DNA from: Chryseobacterium sp. Leaf201
GTDB taxonomy: Bacteria; Bacteroidota; Bacteroidia; Flavobacteriales; Weeksellaceae
Length of the DNA stretch: 64,000 nt
Assembly: GCF_001421435.1 (NCBI RefSeq)
Contig: NZ_LMKA01000046.1
Location: 1 to 64,000 of the forward strand
Direction: 5' to 3'
In this document: piece by piece, positions 42,759-52,338 of the stretch
How the letters are laid out: each line of letters starts with the position of its first letter
Numbering within the stretch: position 1 is the stretch's first letter
The notes under the pieces: model-generated
The model's input: the letters and a program-made list of their open reading frames with translations, nothing else
What the model was told of the DNA's origin: nothing
Databases searched by the model: none
Translations under genes and position numbers: made by a program

Positions 42759-43913
42759 ATGATTATTGTTGAAGAAGTACAAAATGAAAATCACAAAAGA
42801 GAATTTCTGGAGTTTCCGGCGAGACTTTATCAGCATGATGAAAACTATATCAGGCCTCTGGATAAGGATATCGAAGAATTCTTTGATCCTGAAAAAAATA
42901 AGTTTTTCAGAAGCGGAGAATGCACCAGATTCCTGTTCAGGAACAAACAGCATCAGACGGTAGGAAAGGTTGCTGTTTTTGTAAACACACTGTATCAACA
43001 GGCACAGCCTACGGGAGGGATCGGGTTTTTCGACTGTATCAATGATCAGGAAACGGCAGATTTTATTTTTGACCACTGTAAAAACTGGCTTCAGCAGCGG
43101 GGCATGGAAGCGATGGACGGCCCGATCAACTTCGGGGAACGCGATAAATTCTGGGGCCTTCTGATTGACGGTTTTATTGAGCCCCTTTTTGGGATGAACT
43201 ATAATTTTCCCTATTACAAAGATCTTTTTGAACAGTATGGATTCTGCATCTATTTTGAACAGCTTTGTTTTTCAAGGCCTATTTTCGCTGAAGTTTCGCG
43301 GGTTTTTACGCTGATGCACACCAAACATAAAAGGAACCCGGCTATTTCTGCCATTCCCATGACGAAAAACCGGCTGGGAAAATTCGCAAAGGATTTCACG
43401 GAAATTTATAACAAAGCCTGGGCTTCGCACGGAGAGGGCAAACAGATGGAAGAAGCAAAGACCCTGAAAATGTTCAGGATGATGAAACCCATTATTAATG
43501 AGCATATCTCATGGTTTGTCTATGAAAACGATAAGCCTGTTGCCATGTGGATGAATATCCCGGACCTCAACCAGTGGTTTAAATACCTGAACGGAAAATT
43601 CGGACTGTGGGAAAAACTTAAGCTTCTCTGGTTTAAAAGATTTAAGAAGAACGAAAAAATGGTTGGTCTTGTTTTTGGTGTTGTTCCGGAGTGGCAGAAA
43701 AAAGGCCTTGAAGGATACATGATCTGGGAAGGGACGCAGCACCTGAGAAAACATACTGATTTTAAGGTAACCGAACTGCAGTGGATCGGTGACTTCAACC
43801 CTAAAATGATTAAGATTGCCGAAAGCCTGGATACCACCGTAACGCGCAAACTGGCCACTTACAGGTATTTATTTGACCGCAATAAAGAATTTAAAAGACA
43901 CCCCGAATTATAA
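42759..43913 (+). CDS. YghO-like GNAT-fold protein
   Basis: A 384-residue cytoplasmic protein resembling Escherichia coli YghO, from the opening KREFLEFPARLYQHDENYIRPLDKDIEEFFDPEKNKFFRSGECTRFLF and the central MEAMDGPINFGERDKFWGLLIDGF. Its C-terminal half (VYENDKPVAMWMNIPDLN ... VVPEWQKKGLEGYMIWEGTQHL) looks like an acyl-CoA N-acyltransferase fold. The ATG at 42759 is preferred to an in-frame TTG at 42711, which would add hydrophobic residues of no match. It shares the divergent promoter region with folE. The biochemical function of this family is not established. Confidence 0.8.
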   Translation: MIIVEEVQNENHKREFLEFPARLYQHDENYIRPLDKDIEEFFDPEKNKFFRSGECTRFLFRNKQHQTVGKVAVFVNTLYQQAQPTGGIGFFDCINDQETADFIFDHCKNWLQQRGMEAMDGPINFGERDKFWGLLIDGFIEPLFGMNYNFPYYKDLFEQYGFCIYFEQLCFSRPIFAEVSRVFTLMHTKHKRNPAISAIPMTKNRLGKFAKDFTEIYNKAWASHGEGKQMEEAKTLKMFRMMKPIINEHISWFVYENDKPVAMWMNIPDLNQWFKYLNGKFGLWEKLKLLWFKRFKKNEKMVGLVFGVVPEWQKKGLEGYMIWEGTQHLRKHTDFKVTELQWIGDFNPKMIKIAESLDTTVTRKLATYRYLFDRNKEFKRHPEL

Positions 43914-43938
43914 ATATTAAAAAAAAAACACAACATTT

Positions 43939-44442
43939 ATGGACTCAATGATTATTTTGCTTATCCTTTTTCTCTTTATCATCTTTTCAATTCCCGCACT
44001 TATTTTCCTGATCGCTTATCTCGCAGCCAGAAGCAGGAAAAAGAAACAGAAGGTATTGCTGGAAACCATCGGCACTCCTGAATATTATGCTTTTGTACGC
44101 TACAATTTGGGAACTGCTCAGAATGAATTTTTCAAGCTTAAAGCTTTCCAGGGCAGCGGAATTATTTATGTTGAAGGCCGGAATATTCATTTTACAGATA
44201 CGCTGCACCGGAACCCGCATGTATTTTCCCTGGATGAATGTTCTATAAAATGGGAAGACGTGAATATCGTGAATGGCCTTCTGAAATGGTTTTCAGTAGC
44301 GGATCAGAATAAAAAATATTATTTCAATATTGAGAGCGGTATGTTTATCTTCAATACTGATTCTTCAAAACCGACCACAAAAAGTGTTTTCGACAGGTTG
44401 GTTACCTATCAGAATGAAATGCCGGTATCTCATCAGATTTAA
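43939..44442 (+). CDS. Hypothetical membrane-anchored protein
   Basis: A 167-residue protein with one strong N-terminal membrane segment (about 4-31, MIILLILFLFIIFSIPALIFLIAYLAA) followed by a basic stop-transfer stretch (RSRKKKQK) and a soluble domain of about 130 residues (YYAFVRYNLGTAQNEFFKLKAFQGSGIIYVEGRNIHF ... WEDVNIVNGLLKWFSVADQNKKYYFNIESGMFIFNTD). The topology suggests a cytoplasmic domain. It follows the YghO-like gene by 25 bases, so they may be co-transcribed, and a strong hairpin begins one base past its stop. I do not recognise the family. Confidence 0.75.
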   Translation: MDSMIILLILFLFIIFSIPALIFLIAYLAARSRKKKQKVLLETIGTPEYYAFVRYNLGTAQNEFFKLKAFQGSGIIYVEGRNIHFTDTLHRNPHVFSLDECSIKWEDVNIVNGLLKWFSVADQNKKYYFNIESGMFIFNTDSSKPTTKSVFDRLVTYQNEMPVSHQI

Positions 44443-44475
44443 AATTTCGGCCGAGCCTTTGGCTCCGCCGAAATT
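44443..44475. repeat. GC-rich hairpin after the membrane-protein gene
   Basis: AATTTCGGC and GAGCC (44443-44457) pair with GGCTC and GCCGAAATT (44461-44475) around TTT, with one C-C mismatch: 14 base pairs. It starts directly after the stop at 44442 and lacks a T-tail. Such GC-rich GAGCC-TTT-GGCTC hairpins look like dispersed palindromic elements used as terminators. Confidence 0.6.
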
Positions 44476-44497
44476 CATAAAATACCATTTGAAACGC

Positions 44498-44528
44498 AAA
44501 AAAGCCCTGCTGTAAAACAAGGCTTTTA
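44498..44528 (-). terminator. Terminator of metF
   Basis: AAAAAAGCC at 44498-44506 pairs with GGCTTTT at 44521-44527 across a 14-base loop; on the minus strand a T-run follows. It lies 24 bases past the metF stop and could also stop plus-strand read-through. Confidence 0.8.
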
Positions 44529-44551
44529 AAATCAAATATCACTTTACTTTA

Positions 44552-45511
44552 TCAGAACAGTGCTCCGGCTACCTTTTTAATGTTGTCACTTTTACCCATT
44601 GAGTAGAAATGTAGAACAGGAACGCCAAAATCCAGCAGCTCCCTGCACTGGCTGATAGCCCACTCGACCCCGATCTGCTTTACGGCTTCATTGTTCTTTG
44701 CTTTTTCCACTTCATTAATTAATTCTTCCGGCAGATCAATCTTAAAGATCTGCGGTAAAATCTTCAAATGCTTCTTGGTGGCAATCGGTTTAATCCCCGG
44801 AATAATAGGAACAGAAATTCCCATGGCCCGTGCTTTCTGTACAAATTCAATGAACTTTTTATTGTCGAAAAACATCTGCGTTACGATATAATCGGCACCC
44901 GCATCTACTTTTTGTTTGAGCCATTTCAGATCATAGTTCATGGATGGAGCTTCCATGTGTTTTTCGGGATAACCGGCTACCCCGACACAGAATTTATTAT
45001 GTTCATCACATTCCTGCTCTTCGTTATGCAGGTACTTCCCTCTTCCCAAATCATTAATCTGGTGCACCAGATCCATAGCGCTTGCATTCCCGCCCTGGGT
45101 GGGTTCAAAATACTGGTGACCCTTCATGGCATCACCGCGTAAAGCCATGATATTGTCTATTCCGAGGTACATACAGTCCACCAGAAGATATTCAGTTTCT
45201 TCTTTGGTAAAACCTCCGCACAGCAAATGGGGAACGGTATCCACACTGTATTTATGCTGGATGGCCGCACAGATCCCTAAAGTTCCCGGACGCATTCTTG
45301 TGATCCTGCGCTCCATTAACCCGTTTCCCTTATCAATATAAATATACTCCTCTCTGGAAGTGGTTACATCAATGAACGGCGGCTTGAATTCCATCAGCGG
45401 ATCGATATTCCTGTACAGGTCTTCAATCCCGATTCCTTTTTGTGGCGGCACCACTTCAAGAGAGAATAATGTTTTTCCGTTTGCTTTTTTTATATGGTCT
45501 GTGATTTTCAT
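44552..45511 (-). CDS. metF: Methylenetetrahydrofolate reductase
   Basis: A 319-residue FAD-dependent TIM-barrel enzyme that reduces 5,10-methylene-THF to 5-methyl-THF, the methyl donor for methionine synthase. The start KTLFSLEVVPPQKG contains the catalytic Glu, FIDVTTSREEY and ALRGDAM are FAD/folate contacts, and ADYIVTQMFFDNKKFIEFVQKARAMGISVPIIPGIKPI is the standard C-terminal half. It is the last gene of a methionine cluster on this strand (metX, homoserine dehydrogenase, sulfhydrylase, the metH parts and metF). Confidence 0.96.
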   Translation of the reverse strand: MKITDHIKKANGKTLFSLEVVPPQKGIGIEDLYRNIDPLMEFKPPFIDVTTSREEYIYIDKGNGLMERRITRMRPGTLGICAAIQHKYSVDTVPHLLCGGFTKEETEYLLVDCMYLGIDNIMALRGDAMKGHQYFEPTQGGNASAMDLVHQINDLGRGKYLHNEEQECDEHNKFCVGVAGYPEKHMEAPSMNYDLKWLKQKVDAGADYIVTQMFFDNKKFIEFVQKARAMGISVPIIPGIKPIATKKHLKILPQIFKIDLPEELINEVEKAKNNEAVKQIGVEWAISQCRELLDFGVPVLHFYSMGKSDNIKKVAGALF

Positions 45512-45536
45512 TTTTATTTAGTTACTTAAAATTCCA

Positions 45537-46013
45537 TCAGTTTTTGTAAATCCAATCGGTCAGTAGATTTTCTCCAAGATTGTGATCATCATTGAATGCA
45601 AAACTGATTTTGAAACGATACTTTCTGTTATTAAATTTTTCAAAGAAATGTTCGCTCCATATTACCTCAAAATAAGATTTGAGATTAACTTGGTATGTAT
45701 GTGTTTTATTGGGTTTAATTCTTTTTAACCTGCCCCGATTGGTAAAACAGTCAACATCGTTTTCTGTTCTTTTTACTTTTTCAAACAATTGTGTCTCGTC
45801 ATTAAAAACTTCAAAATCAACCATTCTCATGTTACAAAAATTAATTTCTTTTGGAACTTTAAAAGATTCATCTCCTGTATTTTTAACGGTCAGTTCAAAT
45901 TTTCCTGTAGTTTTTAAATCATCTGTTTTTGGAACCGTTGCATATTGACAGCAGCTTTTCTGTCCGGAAACAAAACAGCTTATAAACACGAAAAATAAAA
46001 TCAGTTTTTTCAT
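45537..46013 (-). CDS. Hypothetical secreted Cys-containing protein
   Basis: A 158-residue exported protein with a signal peptide (about 1-18, FFVFISCFVSG before QKSCCQY). The mature start is Cys-rich (SCCQY), with further Cys in NFCNMR and VDCFTN; the body is beta-rich (GKFELTVKNTGDESFKVP ... HTYQVNLKSYFEVIWSEHFF). No family is recognised. Base composition is more AT-rich than metF and metH, between which it is inserted with gaps of only 25 and 8 bases, so it must be co-transcribed with them. A link to methionine synthesis is not supported by any motif. Confidence 0.7.
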   Translation of the reverse strand: MKKLILFFVFISCFVSGQKSCCQYATVPKTDDLKTTGKFELTVKNTGDESFKVPKEINFCNMRMVDFEVFNDETQLFEKVKRTENDVDCFTNRGRLKRIKPNKTHTYQVNLKSYFEVIWSEHFFEKFNNRKYRFKISFAFNDDHNLGENLLTDWIYKN

Positions 46014-46021
46014 TGATTATG

Positions 46022-48685
46022 TTAATCCGCTAAATTAGGGGACAGCCATTTTCTGGCTTCCTGTAAAGAAATTCCCTTTCTTCTGGAATAGTCTTCCAGC
46101 TGATCTTCGGCAATTTTCCCCAATCCGAAATACTTGGCATGCGGGCTTCCGAAATAATATCCGGAAACAGAAGCCGTCGGAAACATCGCGAGGCTTTCCG
46201 TTAAATACACGCCGATGTTTTCTTCTACTTTTAAAAGATCCCAGATTGCATGTTTTTCCAGATGGTCCGGACAGGCGGGATAGCCGGGTGCAGGGCGGAT
46301 CCCTTTGTATTTCTCGGCAATCAGCTCTTCATTGCTCAGGGTTTCCTGATTGGCGTAGCCCCAGTATTCGGTCCTGACTTTTTTATGCAGAAATTCAGCA
46401 TACGCTTCTGCAAAACGGTCGGCTAAGGCTTTTACCATAATAGCATTGTAATCGTCATGGGCCTTTTCATATTCATTAGACAACTCATCCGTCCCGAAGC
46501 CTGTGGTTACGCAGAATGCTCCCATATAATCAGTCTTACCGGAGCTTTGAGGGGCAATAAAATCACTTAATGCCAGATAATCTTTTCCTTTTGACCTCTG
46601 GGCCTGCTGCCTTAAGGTTAAGAATTTAGCCTGTTCATAATGGTGCTCATCGTAGATGATAATATCATCCGTCTCATTGGAATTCGCTTTAAAAATCCCG
46701 AAAATAGCTTTTGCAGTGAGCAGTTTTTCGTCCAGGATCCTTTTTAAAATCACCTGTGCATCTTTGAACAGTTCCCTGGCCTGTGCCCCGACCACCTCAT
46801 CTTCTAAAATATTCGGGTATTTTCCGTGGAGGTCCCAGCTCCTGAAAAACGGAGACCAGTCTACAAACGGCAATAATTCATTTAAATCCTGGTTTTCAAA
46901 AACCTGTATCCCCAATTGGTTGGGGACGAAAATTTCTTCATGCTGCCAGTCAATTTTAAAACGGTTGTTCCTGGCTTCCTGAAGGGTAACATAATCTTTA
47001 TCAATCTGTCGGTTCAGGAATTTTTCTCTGAAATCCGAATAGTCATTTTTCAGATCCGAAACATATTCTTTATTCCGGTCGCCCAACAGGGAACTTACAA
47101 CGTTCACTGCCCTGGAAGCATCATTTACATGGACTACGGCATTTTTATATTTCAGATCAATCTTTACTGCGGTATGGGCTTTTGACGTGGTTGCCCCGCC
47201 GATGAGTAAAGGAAAATTCAAGTTCTGGCGCTCCAGTTCTGAAGCAATGTACACCATTTCATCTAAGCTCGGGGTGATTAATCCGCTTAACCCAATGACA
47301 TCAACGTTATGATCAATGGCGGCCTGGATAATCTTTTCTGCAGGAACCATTACGCCTAAATCTACAATTTCATAATTGTTGCACCCCAATACGACACTTA
47401 CAATATTTTTACCGATATCGTGAACGTCTCCTTTTACGGTGGCCATTAATATTTTCCCGTTGGCCTTTTGGGTCTGGTCTTTTTCCGCTTCAATAAAAGG
47501 CTGCAGATAGGCCACTGCTTTTTTCATGACGCGTGCAGATTTTACCACCTGCGGAAGAAACATTTTCCCGCTTCCGAATAAATCCCCGACTACACCCATC
47601 CCGGTCATCAGATTGATCTCAATAACATGTAACGGCTTTGCGGCCTGCTGTCTTGCTTCCTCCACATCTTCCTCGATAAAACGGTCGATTCCTTTTACCA
47701 GAGAATGGGTAATTCTTTCCTGCAAAGGGTAAGAACGCCATTCCAGTTCCTCAACCTTTTCTTTTTTTACCGATTTATTTCTTTCAGAATAATCCAGCAG
47801 CCGTTCTGTGGCATCTTCTCGTTTATCAAGAATTACATCTTCAACAAGCTCTAAAAGTTCTTTGTTAATCTGATCATACACCTCAAGCATGGCAGGGTTT
47901 ACAATACCGATGTTCATTCCCGCCTGTATCGCATGATAAAGAAAAACCGAATGCATAGCTTCTCTTACGGTATCATTCCCGCGGAAAGAGAAAGAAACGT
48001 TGGAAACGCCTCCGCTCACCGAAGCATAAGGAAGATTCTGTCTTACCCATCGTGTCGCTTCAATGAAATCAACGGCATTCCTGCGGTGTTCATCCATTCC
48101 GGTAGCCACAGGGAAGATATTTAAATCGAAAATAATATCCTCTGCAGGAAATTTCACTTCATTGACCAGAATATCATAAGAACGTTTTGTGATTTCCAGC
48201 CTCCTCTCGTAGTTGTCTGCCTGCCCCACTTCATCAAAAGCCATCACAATCACGGCTGCTCCGTATCTTTTTATTGCCCTGGCGTGTTTTACGAATTCTT
48301 CTTTTCCTTCTTTTAAACTGATGGAATTCACCACACATTTTCCCTGAACCACCTGAAGGCCGGCTTCAAGAATCTCCCACTTGGAAGAATCAACCATAAT
48401 CGGGATTTTGGAAATATCCGGTTCGGAGCCGATAAGGTTAAGAAATTTAATCATGGAAGCTTTTCCGTCGATCAGGCCGTCATCAAAATTAACGTCAAGA
48501 ATCTGGGCACCGCCCTCTACCTGGTCTCTTGCAATATCTAAAGCTTCAGAAAACTTCTCTTCTTTTATTAATCTTAAAAATTTCTTGGACCCGGCAACGT
48601 TGGTTCTTTCCCCAACGTTGATAAAATTGCTTTCCGGTGTTATAATCAAAGGTTCAAGCCCTGATAATCTTAAATATTTCATCAA
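46022..48685 (-). CDS. metH: Methionine synthase, pterin/B12/activation part (split MetH)
   Basis: An 887-residue protein equal to the C-terminal two-thirds of cobalamin-dependent methionine synthase. The folate-binding domain spans about 1-290 ([34 protein letters not shown]), the cap follows, and the B12 domain holds [10 protein letters not shown] at 420-429 with the cobalt-ligand His422. The SAM-binding reactivation domain ends with [15 protein letters not shown] and [29 protein letters not shown]. The homocysteine domain is absent and is encoded separately at 49843-50853, beyond a desaturase gene. The split is a known arrangement in Flavobacteriia, not a frameshift. Confidence 0.95.
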   Translation of the reverse strand: MMKYLRLSGLEPLIITPESNFINVGERTNVAGSKKFLRLIKEEKFSEALDIARDQVEGGAQILDVNFDDGLIDGKASMIKFLNLIGSEPDISKIPIMVDSSKWEILEAGLQVVQGKCVVNSISLKEGKEEFVKHARAIKRYGAAVIVMAFDEVGQADNYERRLEITKRSYDILVNEVKFPAEDIIFDLNIFPVATGMDEHRRNAVDFIEATRWVRQNLPYASVSGGVSNVSFSFRGNDTVREAMHSVFLYHAIQAGMNIGIVNPAMLEVYDQINKELLELVEDVILDKREDATERLLDYSERNKSVKKEKVEELEWRSYPLQERITHSLVKGIDRFIEEDVEEARQQAAKPLHVIEINLMTGMGVVGDLFGSGKMFLPQVVKSARVMKKAVAYLQPFIEAEKDQTQKANGKILMATVKGDVHDIGKNIVSVVLGCNNYEIVDLGVMVPAEKIIQAAIDHNVDVIGLSGLITPSLDEMVYIASELERQNLNFPLLIGGATTSKAHTAVKIDLKYKNAVVHVNDASRAVNVVSSLLGDRNKEYVSDLKNDYSDFREKFLNRQIDKDYVTLQEARNNRFKIDWQHEEIFVPNQLGIQVFENQDLNELLPFVDWSPFFRSWDLHGKYPNILEDEVVGAQARELFKDAQVILKRILDEKLLTAKAIFGIFKANSNETDDIIIYDEHHYEQAKFLTLRQQAQRSKGKDYLALSDFIAPQSSGKTDYMGAFCVTTGFGTDELSNEYEKAHDDYNAIMVKALADRFAEAYAEFLHKKVRTEYWGYANQETLSNEELIAEKYKGIRPAPGYPACPDHLEKHAIWDLLKVEENIGVYLTESLAMFPTASVSGYYFGSPHAKYFGLGKIAEDQLEDYSRRKGISLQEARKWLSPNLAD

Positions 48686-48686
48686 T

Positions 48687-49778
48687 TTATTCTTCTAAAA
48701 TATAATATGCGTTATTCGCATTCTGCTTCAGCAAATGCACATGCTTGCCTAAAGCGGTAACAATGGGAAACCGTTTGTAGCCCAACTGATGTTCTCTAGC
48801 AAATGTTTCGATTTCCTCTGTGATTTCATTATAATATGAATAGCTGTAATTCGGGAACAGGTGATGGGCTACGTGGAAGTTAAAATTTCCCAGCACATTT
48901 CTTACGAACCAGTTGTTTTCTTTAAGGTCATTGGTTACTTCCAGCTGATGGCGCAGCCAGCTGAACGGAAGCCCGTTATTTTCATCCAGCTTCGGAAAAG
49001 CATTGTCAGGAAGCGGATGCAGGGGCAATAACACAAACAGCGCGAAGATACTCGCTGCAATTACCTGCAGGAACCACGCACCGAGAGCCAGCCCGAAAGA
49101 AACCTTAAAAAACAGGATCGGTACGGCAATCTGGTAAAAGAAATAAAATAGTTTGTAGCTGATCATTTTTACTTTTTCAATGGCGGGAATTTTTCCCTGT
49201 GTTTTCAGGATGACTCTTTCTTTATCAAAAAAATCCCGGAAATCCCGGATAAACATCCAGTTGAACAGATATAAAGGATAAACCAGAAAGAAAAAATAAT
49301 GCTGGTATTTCTGGATGCCTTTGGCTTTGATCCACGGAATAATCAGGAGAAGACCGCTCTGCTCAATATCGGTATCCCAGCCGTCTACATTGGGATAAGC
49401 GTGATGGCTTGCGATATGCCTTTTCTTCCAGATGTAGGAATTGGCCCCTACGAAATCAAAAATCTGTAACACCAGTCCGTTCAGTTTCTTGTTTTTATAA
49501 ATATTATTGTGGGCAGCTTCATGGATCAGATTCAGATAAATCAAAACCAGTGAAATTCCCATCAGTACAAAAGCTGAGATATAAACCCACGGTTTATCAG
49601 CATTGAAAAGTGCAGACACATACAATCCGAAATAGACCAAAGGCAAAATGACAGCTTTGATCTGAATATAAATATCCCTGTTTTCAGGAATTGCCTCTAC
49701 TCTCTTGTTCACTCTTTTTCTCAGTTCATTAAACAGTTTTGCATCCTCAGAATTTTTTAGATAAATCGGTTTTTCCAT
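48687..49778 (-). CDS. Membrane fatty acid desaturase
   Basis: A 363-residue integral membrane di-iron desaturase. The three histidine boxes are present: [17 protein letters not shown] and [10 protein letters not shown], with hydrophobic helices before the first box and between the second and third. The chain belongs to the acyl-lipid/acyl-CoA desaturase group ([28 protein letters not shown]). It lies between the two metH halves: its stop is one base from the start of the C-terminal half, and its own start is 64 bases from the end of the N-terminal half. The position is conspicuous but no biochemical link is apparent. Confidence 0.93.
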   Translation of the reverse strand: MEKPIYLKNSEDAKLFNELRKRVNKRVEAIPENRDIYIQIKAVILPLVYFGLYVSALFNADKPWVYISAFVLMGISLVLIYLNLIHEAAHNNIYKNKKLNGLVLQIFDFVGANSYIWKKRHIASHHAYPNVDGWDTDIEQSGLLLIIPWIKAKGIQKYQHYFFFLVYPLYLFNWMFIRDFRDFFDKERVILKTQGKIPAIEKVKMISYKLFYFFYQIAVPILFFKVSFGLALGAWFLQVIAASIFALFVLLPLHPLPDNAFPKLDENNGLPFSWLRHQLEVTNDLKENNWFVRNVLGNFNFHVAHHLFPNYSYSYYNEITEEIETFAREHQLGYKRFPIVTALGKHVHLLKQNANNAYYILEE

Positions 49779-49842
49779 ATGATAAATTTTTGGTGAAATA
49801 AAGATGAATCGATACGGTCTTCTTTACTTCATCCAACAAAAA

Positions 49843-50853
49843 TCATACAAAGTCCTTTATTTTTCTGGGCTTATACTTCTGTACGGTTTCTGCTATGGCA
49901 CGGATATGATCCGGTGTGGTACCGCAGCACCCGCCGACGATATTGATCAGCCCTTTCTCCACATATTCCCTGATCTGATCTGCCATAAACTCCGGCGACT
50001 CGTCATACTGCCCGAAGGCATTCGGTAAGCCTGCGTTAGGATAGGCCGAAACATAAAACTCTGAATTATGAGCTAAGGTTTCAAGATACGGGGTCAGCTG
50101 ATTGGCTCCCAGTGCACAGTTGAACCCTACGCTTAATAAATTCAGATGTGATACGGAAATTAAAAACGCTTCTGCCGTCTGCCCGCTCAGTGTCCTTCCT
50201 GAAGCATCGGTAATGGTTCCGGAAACCATAATCGGAATTTCGATTCCTCTTTCTTCCTGAATTTCATCGATGGCAAATAGGGCTGCTTTTGCATTCAGGG
50301 TATCGAAAATGGTTTCTACAAGCAGAATATCGGAGCCGCCGTCTAACAAAGCTTCGCACTGCTGCTTGTAAGCTGCTCTCAGTTCTTCGAAAGTGATGGC
50401 CCGGTAACCAGGGTCATTAACATCCGGGCTGAGGCTTGCGGTTCTGTTGGTCGGGCCTATGGCGCCGGCTACAAACCTCGGTTTATCCGGATTTTTCGCA
50501 GTGTATTCTTCACAGGCCCGGCGTGCAATTTTTGCTGATTCGTAATTGAGTTCATACACCAGCTCTTCCATACGGTAATCTGCCATGGCAATGGTGGTTC
50601 CGGAAAATGTATTGGTTTCGATGATATCGGCACCGGCTTCCAGGTATTTCTGGTGTACTTCATAGATGGCGTGGGGCTGTGTTAAAGACAGCAGATCATT
50701 GTTTCCTTTTACCGGATGTTCCCAGTTTATGAAACGTTCGCCACGGTAATCTTCTTCTTCAAATTTATAGCGCTGCAGCATCGTCCCCATGGCTCCGTCA
50801 AGAATTAAAATCCTTTCGGACAATGCTTTGTATAACTGTTCTGAATTTTTCAT
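49843..50853 (-). CDS. metH: Methionine synthase, homocysteine-binding part (split MetH)
   Basis: A 336-residue homocysteine S-methyltransferase domain matching the N-terminal part of MetH. The opening [29 protein letters not shown] is standard, [15 protein letters not shown] follows, and the zinc ligands are in VGFNCALG and [11 protein letters not shown] (three Cys). It has no folate or B12 domain; those are in the gene at 46022-48685. Together they should form a working two-chain enzyme. It is read in the same direction, with the desaturase gene between. Confidence 0.94.
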   Translation of the reverse strand: MKNSEQLYKALSERILILDGAMGTMLQRYKFEEEDYRGERFINWEHPVKGNNDLLSLTQPHAIYEVHQKYLEAGADIIETNTFSGTTIAMADYRMEELVYELNYESAKIARRACEEYTAKNPDKPRFVAGAIGPTNRTASLSPDVNDPGYRAITFEELRAAYKQQCEALLDGGSDILLVETIFDTLNAKAALFAIDEIQEERGIEIPIMVSGTITDASGRTLSGQTAEAFLISVSHLNLLSVGFNCALGANQLTPYLETLAHNSEFYVSAYPNAGLPNAFGQYDESPEFMADQIREYVEKGLINIVGGCCGTTPDHIRAIAETVQKYKPRKIKDFV

Positions 50854-50944
50854 TTTACTTTATTATGATCTGTTTTAAACAGGAAATGAATTTAATTTCT
50901 AAAAATTATTTTATCATCAGTACATTGAAAACAAATCTTCAACA

Positions 50945-51015
50945 TAGCCCTGATGGAAGCGGCATCCTTTTTTGCGAGGCGAAACCGAACAAAAAAGATA
51001 CAGCGGACAGCGGGT
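50945..51015. repeat. REP-like intergenic palindromic element, copy 2
   Basis: The gap between metH (N-terminal part) and the PLP enzyme gene holds CTGATGGAAGCGG, then ATCCTTTTTTG and CAAAAAAGAT, which pair as a near-perfect stem, then ACAGCGGACAGCGGG. Word order and spacing match the element at 3515-3610. The rest of the 227-base gap (50854-51080) shows no ORF I can support. Confidence 0.6.
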
Positions 51016-51080
51016 GAGATTTTTGTTTCTGAAACCGTATCCTATTGCTCCTGAATCTTTCGAAGCTGCTTATGTCCGTA

Positions 51081-52241
51081 TTATTCCAATGCCTGCTTCA
51101 AATCTGCAATGATATCTTCCACATTTTCGAGGCCGACGGAACAGCGCACCAGACCCGCCGTAATTCCTACTTCATTCCTTTCTTCATCAGTCAGCTTGGA
51201 GTGGGTGGTTGAAGCCGGATGCGTCACAATAGTCCTGGTATCGCCCAGGTTTGCAGACAATGAGCACATTTTTATTTTATTCAAAAAGTTCCTTCCTCCT
51301 TCAACGCCTCCTTTTATTTCAAAGGCCACGATATTTCCGCCCATTTTCATCTGTCTTCTGGCAATTTCATAGCCCGGATGAGAGGGTAAAAACGGATATT
51401 TCACCAATTCTACATTCGGCTGGTGCTCTAAAAACGCCGCTACTTTCAGTGCATTTTCACAATGCCTTTCTACACGCACGGCTAATGTTTCCAGACTTTT
51501 GGATAACACCCAGGCATTGAACGGAGACATAGCAGGTCCTGTATTTCTTGCGAAAAGGTAAATTTCCCTGATCAGGTCTTCTCTTCCTACAGCCACACCG
51601 CCTAACACACGCCCCTGTCCGTCAATAAGTTTTGTGGCGGAATGCACCACGATGTCTGCACCGTATTTAACAGGCTGCTGCAGGTAAGGGGTTGCAAAAC
51701 AATTGTCTACAATAAATATCAGGTTGTGCTTTTTAGCGATCTGCCCGAAAAACTCCAGGTCCAATACCTCAATGGCAGGATTAGTTGGAGTTTCCAGGTA
51801 CAGGATTTTTGTGTTCGGCTGAATGTATTTTTCTATATTTTCTGCATCTTCAGCTTTGAAATAGGTTGTCTGAATATTCCATTTCGGGAAATATTTGGTA
51901 AACAGCGTGTGCGTAGAACCAAAAACCGACTGACAGCTCACGATATGGTCGCCTGCATTCAGCAGAGTGGCAAACGTTGAATAAATGGCTGCCATTCCCG
52001 TTGCAAAAGCATAGCCTGCTTCTGCGCCTTCCATTTTTGTGATCTTATCCGTGAATTCCGTTACGTTCGGGTTTGAAAACCGGCTGTACAGGTTTTTGGA
52101 TTTTTCTTCGGCAAAGCTGGCGCGCATGTCTTCGGCATCTTCAAAAACAAAGCTTGAGGTTAAAAACAGCGGTGTTGAATGCTCGTCAAACTGGGTTCTT
52201 TCAGTCTGCGTGCGTATTGCGAGGGTTTCAAAATTTTCCAT
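51081..52241 (-). CDS. Cys/Met metabolism PLP enzyme (probable O-acylhomoserine sulfhydrylase)
   Basis: A 386-residue fold-type I PLP enzyme of the Cys/Met metabolism family. FETLAIRTQTERTQFDEHSTPLFLTSSFVFED is the usual start, YSRFSNPNVTEFTDKITKMEGAE binds the phosphate, and the Schiff-base Lys is in VVHSATKLIDGQGRVLGG. With MetX present (which makes O-acetylhomoserine) and no separate cystathionine beta-lyase in view, direct sulfhydrylation to homocysteine (MetZ/MetY-like) is the most likely role; cystathionine gamma-synthase cannot be ruled out from motifs alone. It lies 97 bases downstream of the homoserine dehydrogenase gene. Confidence 0.88.
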   Translation of the reverse strand: MENFETLAIRTQTERTQFDEHSTPLFLTSSFVFEDAEDMRASFAEEKSKNLYSRFSNPNVTEFTDKITKMEGAEAGYAFATGMAAIYSTFATLLNAGDHIVSCQSVFGSTHTLFTKYFPKWNIQTTYFKAEDAENIEKYIQPNTKILYLETPTNPAIEVLDLEFFGQIAKKHNLIFIVDNCFATPYLQQPVKYGADIVVHSATKLIDGQGRVLGGVAVGREDLIREIYLFARNTGPAMSPFNAWVLSKSLETLAVRVERHCENALKVAAFLEHQPNVELVKYPFLPSHPGYEIARRQMKMGGNIVAFEIKGGVEGGRNFLNKIKMCSLSANLGDTRTIVTHPASTTHSKLTDEERNEVGITAGLVRCSVGLENVEDIIADLKQALE

Positions 52242-52254
52242 AAAAATTAGATTT

Positions 52255-52325
52255 AATATAACAATGTATCCGTTTATCAGTTTACCAATTCATGGTATCA
52301 CTTTTAGATTACAATGTTATATTGT
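52255..52325. promoter_or_regulatory. Palindrome-rich spacer before the PLP enzyme gene
   Basis: AATATAAC at 52255-52262 is complementary to GTTATATT at 52316-52323, and ACAAT-GTTAT-ATTGT at 52311-52325 is a palindrome by itself. The heptamer ACAATGT occurs directly at 52261 and 52311. The spacer separates the homoserine dehydrogenase gene from the sulfhydrylase gene and could hold an operator or internal promoter. Confidence 0.4.
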
Positions 52326-52338
52326 TACATCAACATAT

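Noticed and set aside
46022..50853. Possibility that metH is broken by a frameshift or insertion.
   Set aside because: The two parts have proper starts and stops at domain borders, and split MetH is a known arrangement in Flavobacteriia.
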